NCBI RefSeq assembly: GCF_020921035.1 | Contig: NC_063150.1 | Span: 10,168,001 to 10,232,000, forward strand | Reading direction: 5' to 3' | Source: Rhodamnia argentea | Taxonomy: Eukaryota; Streptophyta; Magnoliopsida; Myrtales; Myrtaceae | DNA length: 64,000 nucleotides | Part shown: positions 35,261-48,396 of the stretch, one piece after another | How the letters are laid out: each line of letters begins with the position of its first letter | Numbering within the stretch: position 1 is the first letter of the stretch | Program-made: the position numbers and the translations under genes | Notes under the pieces: generated by a model | Database searches by the model: none | What the model was told of the DNA's origin: nothing | Seen by the model: the letters and a program-made list of their open reading frames with translations, nothing else

Positions 35261-36593
35261 TACTAAGCAGATGGTGGATGGAGGGTTGTTGGCAATTTAT
35301 TAGGATTCTTCGGGGATTGGAGATTCGTAGTACATAGAGGATTAGTTGCTTTGGAACCGTTTGATGATTAGCTTGATGATGTGTCTCTATTCATCGAGCT
35401 CTTTTGGATTTGTGACTTTTTGCTGACTGAATTGTCGCAGTTCGAAGAGTCGTTGGGGCTGCCATATAACTGATGAAGGATTGTACAGAATTTCACTTGC
35501 GAAATGCGCAGGGAAGCTAACGTCCATCTCTCTGTGGGGGATGACAGGGGTCACCGACCAAGGTGTTGTTCAGCTGGTACGTTTATCTTTTTGAAGTGAT
35601 GGTTCGCTTTTACAGATTTTATATATGCAGGCTTTAGTCTGGTCCTGTGGTTGGAGATTCTAGGTGAGCATGCTTTGATCGTTGTTTCTTCATTCAGAGT
35701 TCTGATAAGTGTTCCTCGGCAATGGTGTTGCTCGTTAGTCACTTTTTGCAATCTGAACGAAATCAGTGCAAGAACTTGAAATTATCAATGTACCTTGCTC
35801 TGTTGATGATTCTCTTTTTCATTCGCATATAACTGAGCCTGAAGTTCTCACACTTTGTGTAAGGAATGCAACCCGGTCCTAACTTTTTGGAAAAAAATAG
35901 TGTGAGCATTGAGTCCTCTAGTTACACTAGGCTTAGAAAAACTTTTGTGCTTTTCCCATCATTTGACTTATGGTAATTGGTATACGCCGAGAGAACTACT
36001 CTTTAGATCGATGAAATCTTGTAACAAATTGTAACTAAGTAATATAACCAAAATCCCTAGTCCAGAATTTTTGTCTCCACAAATGCTCCCTGTTGGACAT
36101 GTATAGCATCATTCATCTCATGTCTAACTTCAGCTTCCTGATTGAGCCATTTCTGCAGATTGCGAGAGCTAATGCTTTGCAACATCTGAATATCGGCGGT
36201 ACATTCATCACCGATGAATCATTATATGCAATTGCCAATAGCTGTCCACATCTGAAGGTGAGTTGTGCTGGGCGTTTTAGCCTCTATATTTATGAATGAC
36301 TATGATTGTCTTTACACTTCTCTGGACCAGCTGTTTAATTTTTAGTACTTGATAGGTTGGGGTCTTGAAGTTCTTGTTGCTTGTACGTGTTGATGCTTTT
36401 AACTACATTGTGCAAGTTCTTTTCCTTGCAGAGCATTGTCCTATGGAGCTGCCGTCATGTGACTCAGAGCGGGCTTCTTTTCCTTGTAAATGGATGTTGC
36501 AAGCTTGAATCAATCAATGTCTGGGGAACAAGAGTTCCTATAGATTGTTTCGTCAATTTGCTAACTATAAATCCAGGCCTTCAGATAAAATAA
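34838..36593 (+). CDS. Small F-box/LRR protein (At5g67140 type)
   Basis: Five exons: 34838-34950, 35078-35224, 35441-35576, 36159-36257 and 36432-36593, joining into 218 residues, about the length of the Arabidopsis protein as I recall it. Seen: an acidic N-terminus, then the F-box at about residues 16-50 (DRLPIDVLAQVF ... DLAQASGVCRKWKR). Leucine-rich repeats of the F-box type follow, with words like ITDEGLYRISLAKCA, LTSISLWGMTGVTDQGV, LQHLNIGGTFITDESL and LESINVWGTRVP. The F-box would bind SKP1 in an SCF ubiquitin ligase and the LRRs would pick the substrate, which is unknown. The upstream Met at 34838 was chosen; one at 34844 (Met3) would also work. A CT repeat begins right after the exon 2 donor. 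It lies 1.3 kb downstream of the polymerase gene on the same strand. Confidence 0.93.
35230..35257. repeat. (CT)n microsatellite beside an F-box gene donor site
   Basis: About 28 bases of CT repeat starting five bases after the GTACGC donor of the second exon of the F-box gene. A pyrimidine tract this close to a 5' splice site is unusual. Confidence 0.95.
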
Positions 36594-38400
36594 AACAAAT
36601 GCAACTATTCTAAAGTGTTGATATGGTCTCATCCGGCCAGTACAGTGTACATAATTATTCATGCTGTGTCATAATTGCCTTCGTACAGATTGTGTACAAT
36701 TTTAAATGAATAATTCGCGAACTTGGTGAACTTATGTTCATGAGCTGCAATAAAATTTGGATGCGGATTTGTTTAGCTTTTCGGCAATGGCAGAGTTTCT
36801 AATGTAAACAACTCTTTGCCGTTGAATTCTGCAATGATCTCTGGTAGCAGTATGTTTGTGGGCATTGTAAGTCGAGACTGTTGAAATCATTGGACAGACA
36901 TCGAGCAATAAACCTGTCGAGTAGGGTTTATCTTTGCTCTTCAATTTGTGGACAGACATCAAGTCTCAAGGCCTGCTAAGTTTAGACGGCTTTATGATCG
37001 GCAGGTCAGGTCTGGTTGATGAGGTTCGGCTAAGAAACGTTATTGTGGAGATAGTCTTGCCAAAACTGAGTGATCGTATTAGATGTTTAACACGTTTCTG
37101 TTCATCTTTGTAGCCGTGGGTTTTGCCATGTGAAATCAAGGTTTACATCACTTTCCTTTTGAGTTTCATTGCCGATCTCCTGATGCTCATCTTTCTCCTG
37201 TCTTAATCGTATCATTTCGAATCTCTGCCCAATAGACGTGAAAAGACTAGTTTATTATCTGTGTTAGAGCTTCCTACGTTACACTTTGTATGTGTGTAAA
37301 ACGAGACATAAAAGAACTTGCACGCACTTAGGTGCGTGGCGCATAATCTAGTAACGATTCTCTCGTACTTGCCCTGTCTGTTTGTTTGGCAAAATATCAT
37401 CTGTGTGTTAGGAAATGCCACTGGAGATTAAAAGAACAAAAAAACACAAAATTCCGCAAGCATTTTGTACTCTTTTGTTATTGAAAAGATTCCCTTTTTT
37501 TGTTCCCTTTAATTGTTCATTTGTCCATCAAGAATGATATTCAGTAACTGAATTGAAGAATAAAAAGAAAATTGTTACGTTTAGAATGTTTGGAGTGACT
37601 TTCTCTTTACCTTTTGCTTTATTGAAATGTTGCAGCGCATGTATCAAACCTTTCGGGATATATAAATATATGTTCGGACCACCTTCAACGTGGTATCACC
37701 AATGTTTGTTGCACGTTCATTATAGGATGGAATGCTTTACACCAACAACGGAGTCAAGTTGGCTTAATGGGTTTTTCATTAATATGAACTTGATGGAAAA
37801 CAAGTTCAGTAATATAGTTACTTACCGAGTTCTCATATAGTCAGTGATCGTTGCAATGAACGGCTTACACTTTGCACAACCTTCTCTCGTTATTATAGTC
37901 ACGATTCTATCGGAGATGATCGAGAACTTCAGCGTTCATCGAAGTCGGCAAATCTTAGTACCAGAGAGCTGTCCAGCAAAAGGAAAACCTTCCCAAAAGT
38001 TCTGATTTAAAAACCGAAATATATGACTAATCCATTCATGCAGTAATTATATGCCTTGACCTTAGATCTATCTAACAGAAATTAACAGCCCCTTTACAGA
38101 CGCAAACTGTAAAGGACAACGCGGCAAGCATCACCTTGAACGTAAACTTCGTCATGCAAGCAACGGGAATGAGAAATTCTACACACGTTACTAGCACCTA
38201 CTCCTGACTATTTCGATCAATTACATCACCAACGATGCAAGATTTCAATGCTTCTGGCGACTCATAATACGTAAATGACTCACATAGCACGCTCCAGCTC
38301 TTCCATCTCAAACGCAATACGCGGAACCTCCAAGTTGTATATAGTAAAATGATAGGCCATTACAAGAGGTTAGTCTGCCAATGCTGGTTTATCCCTGTTA
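36594..38400. other. 3' flank of F-box gene and intergenic
   Basis: Probable 3' UTR just after 36593; beyond it no family could be recognised. The 95-codon frame at 37553-37840 has no motifs. No mobile-element ends were seen. Confidence 0.45.
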
Positions 38401-39438
38401 AAAATCCAGCTTCCGAGGTCAAACAGAAGGGCCTGTTTCAATCCGACATAATCTAAGCTGAGGGTGAGGACCAATATACTTCCACATAATATGGGAGGAA
38501 CAACACAGGATACATCTGCAGCATTCGAACTGATGCAGCGTAATGTAGGATGTCGGCACTAAGGAAATATGGATCGTGGTCCCCGTATCTGAGACTGTAA
38601 GCGAGCAGATAATTGAGTTAAAACTACAGTAATACAATAATCGAAAGACCTCATAGACAATTGTAGTGTCCCGTGAATGTAGTACATCATGTTTCCCTAG
38701 TCTTAGCTTGAAGGAAAGAGCGTTACATATACCTGCAAAAGCGTAAAACATCATGTGCGCCATGTGCCAGAGCAAGTCAAAGAAGCACTGATCATGTGAA
38801 AAAAAGATTACATGCACACACACGACATATTCAATCACAACTAGAAATTTGCTGCAAATAGGACCGCTTGATCACCCAGTAAGCCTATCAGACCTCTTCC
38901 TAGCTCCTCAATGGAAATTAGGAATTTGTTAAACAACCATTTAAGGAAAATTTGTAATTTCTAATACCCTACCTCCCTCGTGGTATATGTACTTAATGCA
39001 ATGAAATCAATAGATTTCACTACTAAGCATACTGAACAAGGGCCAAGACCCTGGGAATTAACTGATAAAGCAGAGGTAAAACCACCAAACTGAATTAGAA
39101 GGCCTAGAATCTATTTAGCCACTGCAATAAGTCCATGTAAAACTTGAAAAACAAACGTTTTAAGGATTTGAAAGTGAAGAAAAACAGCATACCTAACTCT
39201 CGGGCGCTCCTGTTCTTCCTCAGCCAGTAACTACCGCAGCTTTTGACACGTACCATCTGTTTAGCCTCAAAACCATACTTGAAAGTATCTTCCCCCATAT
39301 CCAACCTACGAATCTACCATCTTTCCAGATCATAAAACCAATATAGGGATGAAGTTTAACATCAGTGTACTGAAAGACTGCATGCAAAAGCAGAAGCTCA
39401 AGCCCTTCAGGTGAAACAAGACTGACTTTTTAGCCTAA
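38401..39438. other. 3' flank of PI-PLC gene, unassigned
   Basis: Downstream of the minus-strand PI-PLC stop codon. It holds minus-strand frames of 139 codons (38419-38838) and 66 codons (39104-39304). The latter ends at a plausible GTATGC donor, so spliced 3' UTR or an alternative last exon is possible, but neither frame shows a domain. Left unassigned. Confidence 0.4.
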
Positions 39439-42400
39439 TTATCTAGCCACTTGCAGCTGCAACTTTCCGAGTAGAAAAAAAAGAAGTGAAATATATAACG
39501 TGGAAATGATCAAATAACTTGTGGCATGGACAGTTGTTGCAGAATTCGTAAACTGAACAGATCCAGAAAAGCTTCCGGCAGTATTCGTGGTTGGACTTCT
39601 AGTCGGTGCACTAATGTTTTTGCAAGACCCATAGGGTGCCCCAGCCTGCAAAGATCATCACACAAATATCTCCTTTAAAAAATAACGCCGCAATCAGACC
39701 CCGACGTATAAATGAAATAATATGGCTCCTTTCCTGTTACTATCTGAACCAAACTTTTGACTCTTACTTGCATTATATTAGGTCATTTATCTTGACATCA
39801 GGGATTATGATAAGAGGGAGAGGAGGCAAAAGACGAAAGAGAAGAATGTGAAATAATCTGCATTACTAGAATCAGTTTAGATTCAGCAAGCAATGTTATA
39901 GTTGATCCTCATGTTCATGAGGGAACAATTGCCCAAGGTGCAGAACTTGTGAGAGCCATTACAGAAATTGAGGGAAAGAAATGGCTCACTCAAACATTGC
40001 CATAATGGTGCACAATGCAGTCATGCTTTCGAACATTATAAAGATAGTTTTGTGAAATACTAGCCAGAATTGGAGAAAACATCGTTGGACAGCAAAACTA
40101 GTCATAACTCAAGAAGGAAGATAAAGATCATGATAAAACTATAGAGAAAGTACATTCAATAATTCAGAGACAGACAGAAAGTCTAATGCACCATTATCAT
40201 TTGGAAAAACAGGAGAAATCCTTTTTAGTTGTGGGTGAATTTGATATAGATAATTCTTTTTAATCATGCAAGCGCAACAAACCTGGCAAGCAGCAATAGT
40301 ACTACAGCCACAGAGTGTCTGGCCATTCATTCTATCCAAGGCATCAAAAACACCTCCTCCATCACTTCTCTGCATCATTTATTAAATTTGACTCTCAATT
40401 AGGACAGTCAAAGTGAGGATCTCAAGCTTCTAGAGCACAATCTGATTCAAATACAGCAAAAGCACAGTTCAAATACAGGTACCATGTAAAAATTAACTGC
40501 AAGGAAGTTAGGCATTTTATTCCCCGCAGCTTTATAACAGGTAACAACCATCTCAGCAAGGGGCGTCGAATGTTCTTTGCAAGCATCAGATTGCACTGGG
40601 TATGTTGGAAAGTAGTTCTCTAGGAAAAGAGATGAACTCTTGGAATTTAGTGGTTTCGATTCTTTTCTGTTGGGACACGAGCCTCGTACAACCCCAGGAT
40701 CTCCAGCTGTAAAAGAGATAGAAGACACTAATCCATTACTGCAGAAAAGCCCAAAACATAACTGAAAATAAGCTTTACAAGAACTTACACTCATTTTCCA
40801 CCATATACTTCCACTGATAAGCAACCCCTTCTTCTGCTTCTTTTGCAGCAACAGATGTGAAAACCAAAAGTCGGTAATTATTCTGCACCATCTCGGCCAC
40901 AGTGGGCCAGTCTTCACCCTTTTTTGGCATCTTCGAGACAGGAAACCAGTACTTGTTTAGACCAGCATTTGTGAACAGAGTTGTCAGTCCTTTTGGAGTG
41001 TGCACATAGTCCTCAATTATAATCGTCACAATCTCCATTGGGTTTTCGCTCAAGAATGCTTCCACTTCTCTTAAAGTATTAATAGCAGGTTGCTGCCAGC
41101 AATCCAATTCGGCAAATTAAACTTCATCAAGACGACAATTACACCTATAATGCAATTGATAAACAAGAGAAAAAGAATTGCTTACAAAGGCAGTGAAGTT
41201 GAAGCATTGTCCCCGAAACGAATGGCAGAGCCAGATATCATTTTCGAAATCATACATATCCAGCATCAGTCCCCTCACCCCATTCTAGCCGAAACACCAA
41301 ACAAAATCCATAAGTAATAGAAGGTTAAAGATGAACAGAATGTTAAAACTATCAACTTTGATCACCACAGATTCCTAGAAGAAACCAAGAAAACCACTCA
41401 ATTTTAACATTCTCAACATTTTGCTCCCGGCGACAAACTCCCCTCCCTCCAGCCCTGCTCAGTGGGGCAGGAAAAGATAATAAATGTGAAAGAAGAGAGA
41501 ACAGAAAAAAAGCAGCGAGAAATAAACCTCCGACACTATATAGTACTCAATACATGAATGCGTACACTATTAGCTAAGCAAATCCAGAGGATAGCACAAA
41601 AGTTAATTCCTGGTCCTGTATCGGAAGCATGTGACAGTATCAAGTAATCGACAGGAGCAAACTCAAGCAAGAAAATAATAGGAACCCACCTTCAACTGGT
41701 TAGTCACGGTATCTTCTTGATTGTAGAACGTCAACCTCTGCACACCAGGCAAAGGTGGTGCATCCACTATGGAGAATGAATTATGTGTCACCAGCCATGT
41801 GTACTTGTTGAAGGGCAACCCGCCAATCTATGCAGCAAAATTGCACAGAATAAGGTCATCATCATCCCACCAGGGACCGACAACAAGGGAGCAAGAAGAC
41901 ACATTGTTGTTGGTTCCACACCCACACGAGAAAAGCTTGATTTCTCAAATTGTATCCCCATGAAGAAAATGTTGGAGTTGAAAAAAAGAACACCTTATCA
42001 TCCGAATCCTTGTTGTGGCACCTATAAACTATATGCCCTCTGGTTGAATCACAATGACTTACTTAACCAACACCCGCCACCCACCCCCCAGCCACCTCCC
42101 CCCCCCAACCCAACAACCCCCCCTCTCTCCCCGGGTGGAGGTACACGTATATTGTAAACGCACTGGGATTCTTCATTACAAAGTGCCAGTGGCACACATT
42201 CACTAAAATCCTACTCCCCAAAACTAAACTGTAAACAACACATTTTGTAAGCGAGTCCATTGAAGAGCAATTTCTCTAGCATCCATTTTCAAGTTTAGCT
42301 CGTATTAGCCCACGCCGACCCTTAAATCAAACACACAAAACTAAAATGTGACAAAGAGAGCTTACGATGGAAGTAGGGACTATGGCTCGGCCTCTGGTGC

Positions 42401-42701
42401 AGAATGGCTGGTTCTTGCCAAGGGAAGGGCAGTTTCCACAGTACAAACCAGGCCCACAATCCGAAGCAGCTACGCAGGCGTCTAGGACCTGCAAGTTCCT
42501 CCAGAATTCAGAACGAAACCAGAACGACCCACAACAGATCCTGAGCTAAATGAGCTGTTTTCACAAAACCACAAGCTAAACCTGGCAATTTCCATTAGAG
42601 CAAGCAGAGGAACTTGCGATCAAGAATACCAAGAGCAAGAGAACCCAGTAGGAGTAGTTAACGGCAGAGGCTCTGCATAGCTCCGCAAGACACGCCCACA
42701 T
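39439..42701 (-). CDS. PI-PLC X-domain protein, secreted, probably GPI-anchored
   Basis: Eight exons on the minus strand: 42701-42582, 42488-42366, 41827-41690, 41284-41186, 41092-40789, 40706-40483, 40369-40283 and 39645-39439, giving 433 residues. Seen: an N-terminal signal peptide (hydrophobic YWVLLLLVFLIASSSAC), then a Cys-rich segment (CGPGLYCGNCPS). The X-domain blocks are NKYTWLVTHNSF with the first catalytic His, GVRGLMLDMYDF, IWLCHSFRGQC with the second His region, and IVTIIIEDYV. A Cys-containing tail (CGCSTIAACQ) and a final hydrophobic stretch (about TSYLIISTLYISLLFFLL) resemble a GPI-attachment signal. The family is like bacterial PI-PLC and lacks the EF-hand, Y and C2 parts of classical plant PLC. 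Activity in plants is not settled. The closest by memory is At5g67130. The C-terminus is slightly odd: KLQLQVAR follows the hydrophobic run before the stop. Confidence 0.93.
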
Positions 42702-42962
42702 GGCAATTGCCTTGAGAGCGGAGCTCAAGAAGAAACCAGCAGAGAGAGAGAGATGTAGAAGATCAAGCTAAAAGAAAAACAAGAGTCCAAGGTAACAAAG
42801 CAAAGGAAAAGAAAAAGGTAACCGTTCACGCTGTCGGAGGATGATGACATGCCAGGTTTTTCGGTGCTGATCGCGGGCTTTCCTCTGCCCTTTGATTCTC
42901 TCTCTCCCTTCCACTTCTTTGTTATTTTAAAAAGATTGCTTTTTTATCAGATTTTAGTAAAA

Positions 42963-43402
42963 GGGTAGCACCATAAAAAATTCTAAATTAATAATAATCT
43001 GTGGTAAATTTACCATAAATTAATTTTACAATCACCAAACACTTCAAATTGATATATCTGTAATAATTTTACGTTTCATTAGTTTTCGTTAAATTTTACA
43101 ATCAAAATTGTTGAGTTGGATGATGCGTGGCGTGTGACGGGTACATCGGTTTGAAATTTTACCCTCCGTTATAACATGTGTACTAGTTTGAAATTTTTCG
43201 TGATATTAATCTAATTTAACGTAAACTAACGGATAGTAAATTTATTATAGGTATATCAATTTAGGATTTTTGGTAGTCAAAAAATTAGTTTGAGGTAAAT
43301 TTATCACATGTGTACCAATTTGAGGTTTTTGATGGTAAAAAAACTAGTTTGAAGTAAATTTATTATACGTGTATCGGTTTGAGATTTTTCGTAATATTAA
43401 TC
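42963..43402. mobile_element. Mutator-like MITE in the PI-PLC upstream region
   Basis: A 440-base element between perfect 10-base direct repeats TTTAGTAAAA (42953-42962 and 43403-43412); nine of these would be the usual MULE duplication. The left end GGGTAGCACCATAAAAAATT pairs with the right end, reverse-complemented GATTAATATTACGAAAAATC. The arms contain repeated words such as GGTAAATTTACC, AAATTGATA and TTAGTTTTCGTTAAATT. It lies about 260 bases upstream of the PI-PLC start codon, so it may overlap the promoter. No coding capacity. Confidence 0.83.
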
Positions 43403-43729
43403 TTTAGTAAAATTACATTAATCAAGTCTGAGTTCTGACCCTATATTGTTTTCTTAAGGAAGAGTAGAATTCTATAAAGATTGGTAATGAGTATTGATGG
43501 TCACATCTCATTGATGTAAGACGGCGAATGATTATTGATCACGTAAGATTTTACGTAGGCTATCAATTACTCTTTTATCAATTTGATCCTTGAAGTGCTT
43601 TATTACTAATCGTGTGATTCGCATGTTCCGCGGGTATAAATATTTCATTCGTAACTTTAAGATTATCGGTATTTTTAAGATTCTCTCCTACGGGGAGCTA
43701 TCTACAATTTGATGTCTTGTATAATTTAA

Positions 43730-44010
43730 AATTTCCTTGAAATTCGAATTAAATGCGGAATTTTTTAATTAGAAGAATGTAATAAGAAGCCAACAACGCT
43801 TTGATAACAATAAAAGAATGTAATAAACTTTATAGGTTCTTGAAACGTGGATTAAAAAAATGAAATGGTTTGATTAGAGAATCTTCACATAATATTAAAA
43901 GAAAAATAGTAAGACCTGAATTTTTAGATTCCTTGAAATTTGGATTTAATGCGAAAAATTTGATTGGTGAAAATTTAGAAGTAGCCAATAACGTTATCAT
44001 AATAAAAGAA
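43730..44010. repeat. Diverged tandem duplication, about three copies
   Basis: The phrase CCTTGAAATTYGRATTWAATGCG, then an AT-rich run, then AGCCAAYAACGYTWTSATAA plus TAAAAGAA, occurs at 43730-43818 and 43927-44010. A shorter, weaker copy starting GGTTCTTGAAACGTGGATTA lies between them at about 43836. Unit spacing is roughly 95-100 bases. No function is evident. Confidence 0.55.
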
Positions 44011-45656
44011 GATGACATATTCTCCTGAGAAAATGCTTAATAAGAAGGGTTGCCCAAACTACTAGAATCGCTCATTAGTCCTATGCTAATTTGCAATCAC
44101 AAAAATTTATTAAAACAAATGGTATTGAATGAGACAAGCATCTTGAAGACAAAAGGGATCATAGTTGGAAGCAAGATGAGTGTATAATGCAAGCACAATA
44201 CTCCTTGCAATAATCAGTATCTTGCAAATTAGAAGATCGAGTGAGACTCATTAGAGATGGAGAGAGAGAGAGAGATTATCAACGTGTCGAAGTTTGATAA
44301 CGGTCGAAGAAATTAAAGCCGATCAATAACTACATTCGATATAATTGCCTATGAGATTCACATCTACGAAAAATATTTCTCCCGTGACTCGGGACTTAAG
44401 TTGGCAATCGCATCACGTTTGAAGTTTTGCCCAAGTCATGCAAAAATTATTTTGGGAGAGTTCAAGGATCTAATCGGACTCAATAAAGCAATTTAGGGAT
44501 CACCCAAGTAATTAAAAAAGGTACGGGGACCATGTTGAATATTGAAGCAAAAGTTCATGAAACACTGAACCCACTATTTGGTAAGCAATTATTAGAAAAG
44601 TTAATGTACATGACTGGAAGGTCCAATGAGCCTCTCTCTTTTTCGTCGAATCTCTCTTTTAGGTTGACAGGTCTCGTTTCCAGCTTTATCTAGAAGATAG
44701 TTGACCAAGTAGTTCGTCGGAATTCCATCCTTTTCCAAAGAGAACTATGATTTGTTATTTCTCCTTTGCAAAATTCTTTTCACTTAATCAAATGGTAGCT
44801 TCATATAATTATAGGTCATCTTGATATTTTTTGTTTGTCTAAAAAACTTTCACTCTAATACTAAATCTGCCTTGCATAAAAAAAAATAGCCATTGGATAC
44901 TTCAAAAGTATTAACATCAGGAGATTGTTGTTATTCCTTGCAAAGGTGAGGGTATTGGTGAAGACGTGATTTCTGATGATGAACTTGTGAGATAATGAGC
45001 CTTTAATTGGCTGTTGATAACTAAAGGCGATTTTTGGATGTGAGGATAGATTTTAGACTATAGAGAAATTTGTGATTTTTTTTTCAAGCAAAAACAAAAA
45101 AAATTAAGGGCGGAGTTGCGGTTAAATCTAAAGTTGGAGGGTTTTTTTTTAGGAAATTAAGCCTATATTTGTATATGAAAGTGAGACTTGTACAGCAGAT
45201 TAAAATCTTAAGTTACATCCACTGCCACATCAATTCCCTAATTTTTTTTATATCACAAAACTTTCAAACTTACATCAATGTGACAAAAATATCCTTGGCC
45301 TATTTTTTTTTTTAAATCATAATATACGCCCACTCCGACGTCAATGCCCCAGACCTTTTTGTGTCCTTGTCACACCGATATAAGATCTGTGGTATTGGTG
45401 ACACAACAAAAAAAAATTGAGATAATTACGTCATAATGGATATAATTTAAGAATTTTTTGTAGTATTGATACTTCATCGATACACTTGGCAGGTTCGTGT
45501 CACATTCTCTTGAACACCCAACATCAATCTATTGTTGAACCCCAAGTGAAAAGCATGTTGGTATGTATTTAAGATAAAATTGGCTTGTGGTTTCTTTTCT
45601 TTTTCGTTCTTTGTTTTGTCGTTAGGCGAGGCCTAAGGTTGAGTGATGCACGCATA

Positions 45657-45676
45657 GTGTGTGTGTGTGTGTGTGT
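45657..45676. repeat. (GT)n microsatellite
   Basis: About 20 bases of GT repeat in intergenic sequence, followed by a short G-rich run. Confidence 0.85.
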
Positions 45677-47133
45677 TCGGGGGGTGGGGGAAGATTGCGG
45701 CTCTTAATGGAGGATCCAACAGATGTGCATGCTCAATCTTTGGTCCATCTGTCCAAACTTAAAGCCATCAATTTCTATTTCAGTGGTAGCTGTTTGTTGT
45801 TGATTTCTGTCAGAATGATGTGATTCTCTCTGCGTTTGAGCCATGACGAGCAGATTAAGACTCGACTATAGTTTGAAATTAAGAAGTAACAAAATACACG
45901 GAGCTAATCAATCCTAATATGCAAGCTCGACCCGTCCGGATGCATCCCGATCGGCGACGGAGCCAGAAATTCATTCATACTTGATTGAAAGATTTAATTT
46001 ATCTTGTCTTGCCATGGCTGGTCGCATTTTGAAAGTTATACAATGAAAGCATTGGGCCTTGGGGAACAAAGCTATAATCTAATTTAGCTTTTATAAGATT
46101 ACGTGTGGGGAACTTTGCTTTAAGTTTGTAAGAAATGCCTTGCGTGGTCCATGCTAAGCTTGATGGTTGGGACAGGGCAAGAGTATTAATATGGTTTAAC
46201 TCGCTGTAGCGCTAGGATATTTGGAAAACTTGGTAGAGTTTATGACATTTTCAATTCCGAAAGCAGTAATAGCCTGCTCTAATCTTCCCCTAGTATGATA
46301 TGACAAAGCAGATTATACTCCAGAATGATGGTCTTTGCTTTGTCCAGAGAATGGTACGACTGTATTTCGACTTTCAACACCGTCAGGCATTCCCATTTTC
46401 ATTTTCTTCTTCGTCGAGACTCGAGAAAGATGCTCAAGTATATTGGGGTTCCAGAAAGAAATTCGCGGAACAAGGGACTCAAATGGCTTGCCTTGTTACG
46501 CAGTCACTCTTGATAACAGCAAATCGAAGGATATGTATAAAGTAGGCAAGACACAACCTGATATCAAGAGAAGAAAGAAAAGGATACACAAGTGAAGGTC
46601 ATTTCACATTGTATGTGCTAAATCGTTTAGATGGTCGAAAATTCTGAAAACAATGCAGAGCAATTCAACTAATCAAAAAATAAAACCTTCCATTAACAAC
46701 AATGATCCCTACAAAAGACATCGACAGAATGACATCCCAAGGAGTTGTTAGCGAGATTGCAAATCCCTAAACGAATGTCGAGTTCGCCATTTTCCAGTCA
46801 GATGTATTTACTTTTTCCCTTTCTTGTTTCTTTCGCCCTTCCCTCCGGGGTCGGGAGACTCTAATCTCACCATTGTTAAAGTGGCAACAGCTTTACTTCA
46901 CAGGCTGAGTGAGATCATAATACTTCACTTGTATAATTGACTTCTCGAGGTCATCTCTACTCGCATGGACATAAATCAGGGAAAGAATCACTGTTAACTA
47001 TGGAGCTGGCAATGGCCACTCCAACAAAATAATCGAGAATCATCCTTCCTTTCCTCCATGGACAAATAAGAATGACACTTCTACCTGTAAAAAGAATGAC
47101 AAAAAATTGGACTTGCAAGTTAAAAATGATTTT

Positions 47134-48363
47134 TTATGCAAGCTTCTTTGCCCGACCACTTGAAGGAGCACCTTCCTCCTTCTTAGACCCAGCAGCCTCG
47201 GGCTTCCTTGCCCAGGCAGGCGCTCGGTCCGGTTCATAACGATAGTCATAAAATAGCTCCTCCCCAGCATTGATTCGTTCCTTGGCAAATATCCCAACCC
47301 TATGGTCCCCTGCCACCATTATAACCTGCAACAGTTTCCAGATGCAACTTGACAAAGGAAATAATGTAGAATTTTTCAAAATGGAGCCAGTTATCTCTAG
47401 TCCATCATCACCAAAAAAAGGAGCCAATCTTTCCTGGTCACGCAAGATTTTAGTACGAAGAGCACCAACAGCAAAGACATTAAAAGCAGGTACCTTAGCA
47501 TAGCAATTAGGATCAGGAGAGTGATTAGCAAACTTCAATTTGTCACCCTTTCGATAAGCATCAAGAACAAACTGCATGTGGTGAAGTAATGCAGTGTTAA
47601 TGATACTAGAGGAAATCCAGCTGATAATCAAAATCCAAAAGTAGAACAACGTGAGGAACCTGATCATTCAAATTGAAAAGAAATGACGAGTTTTCTCGGT
47701 CATAAATCTTTCCACGCTTATCAGCTTCCCTGTGTGAAATTAGCTCCCCAGTATATTCGCCAAGATATTCGTGTTTGCTCACACTATTCTGCAAGGTAGT
47801 CCAAGAAACAAAATAAGAACACCGAAGTTCAAAAATAATGTTAGCATTTGAAACTTACCTTTAAGAAAGCTCCCCAACCAGATACATCAGATTTCCCAAG
47901 CAAAACCTGCAAGTATACAGGAGTCGAGCTTAGTGCATTTAATGAAACATTGTGATCAAACTCTAGTAGCTTCTACACCTAGTCCTACTGTCAGTGTGCA
48001 GACAACGTAACGCCCAATTATGACACACTGGTTACCACCTCTAATGCTCAGAATTGTTACAGCTATCATGGCAATGGCATGAGCTTTCCATTTCATGAAG
48101 TGCTGGAATGCCATCTTCATTGTTCAAGGGAAACAAGATCTAGTCACCACCAAATTCCGAAGCATGGGAATGCTGACCTACTTGTTGAGGGTGTACATAT
48201 GCTACCGTGAACGGTTCGCCACAATTTTGATTTTTTTTTAAGACCTATCTTTTCTATTTAACTTTTGCTCAGACTTCAATTCTCAGAAAGGGGGTTCCAT
48301 CAACCTCCTTTCCTGTCTCCTCGGGGCATACTCCTTTCTTTCCTATTGCTTCACAAATGTGCA

Positions 48364-48396
<33 letters not shown>

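Larger units (their letters stand above)
43413..47133. other. Gene-free region between PI-PLC and CLF genes
   Basis: No gene recognised. It contains a diverged tandem array at 43730-44010, a GT repeat at 45657-45676 and several AT-rich runs. The frames at 46300-46595 overlap each other in three phases and look non-coding. The final few hundred bases before 47134 are probably the 3' UTR of the CLF gene. Confidence 0.5.

Noticed and set aside
46300..46595. Three overlapping plus-strand frames upstream of nothing recognisable
   Set aside because: They occupy all three phases of the same stretch with no domain or splice extension, as expected for chance.
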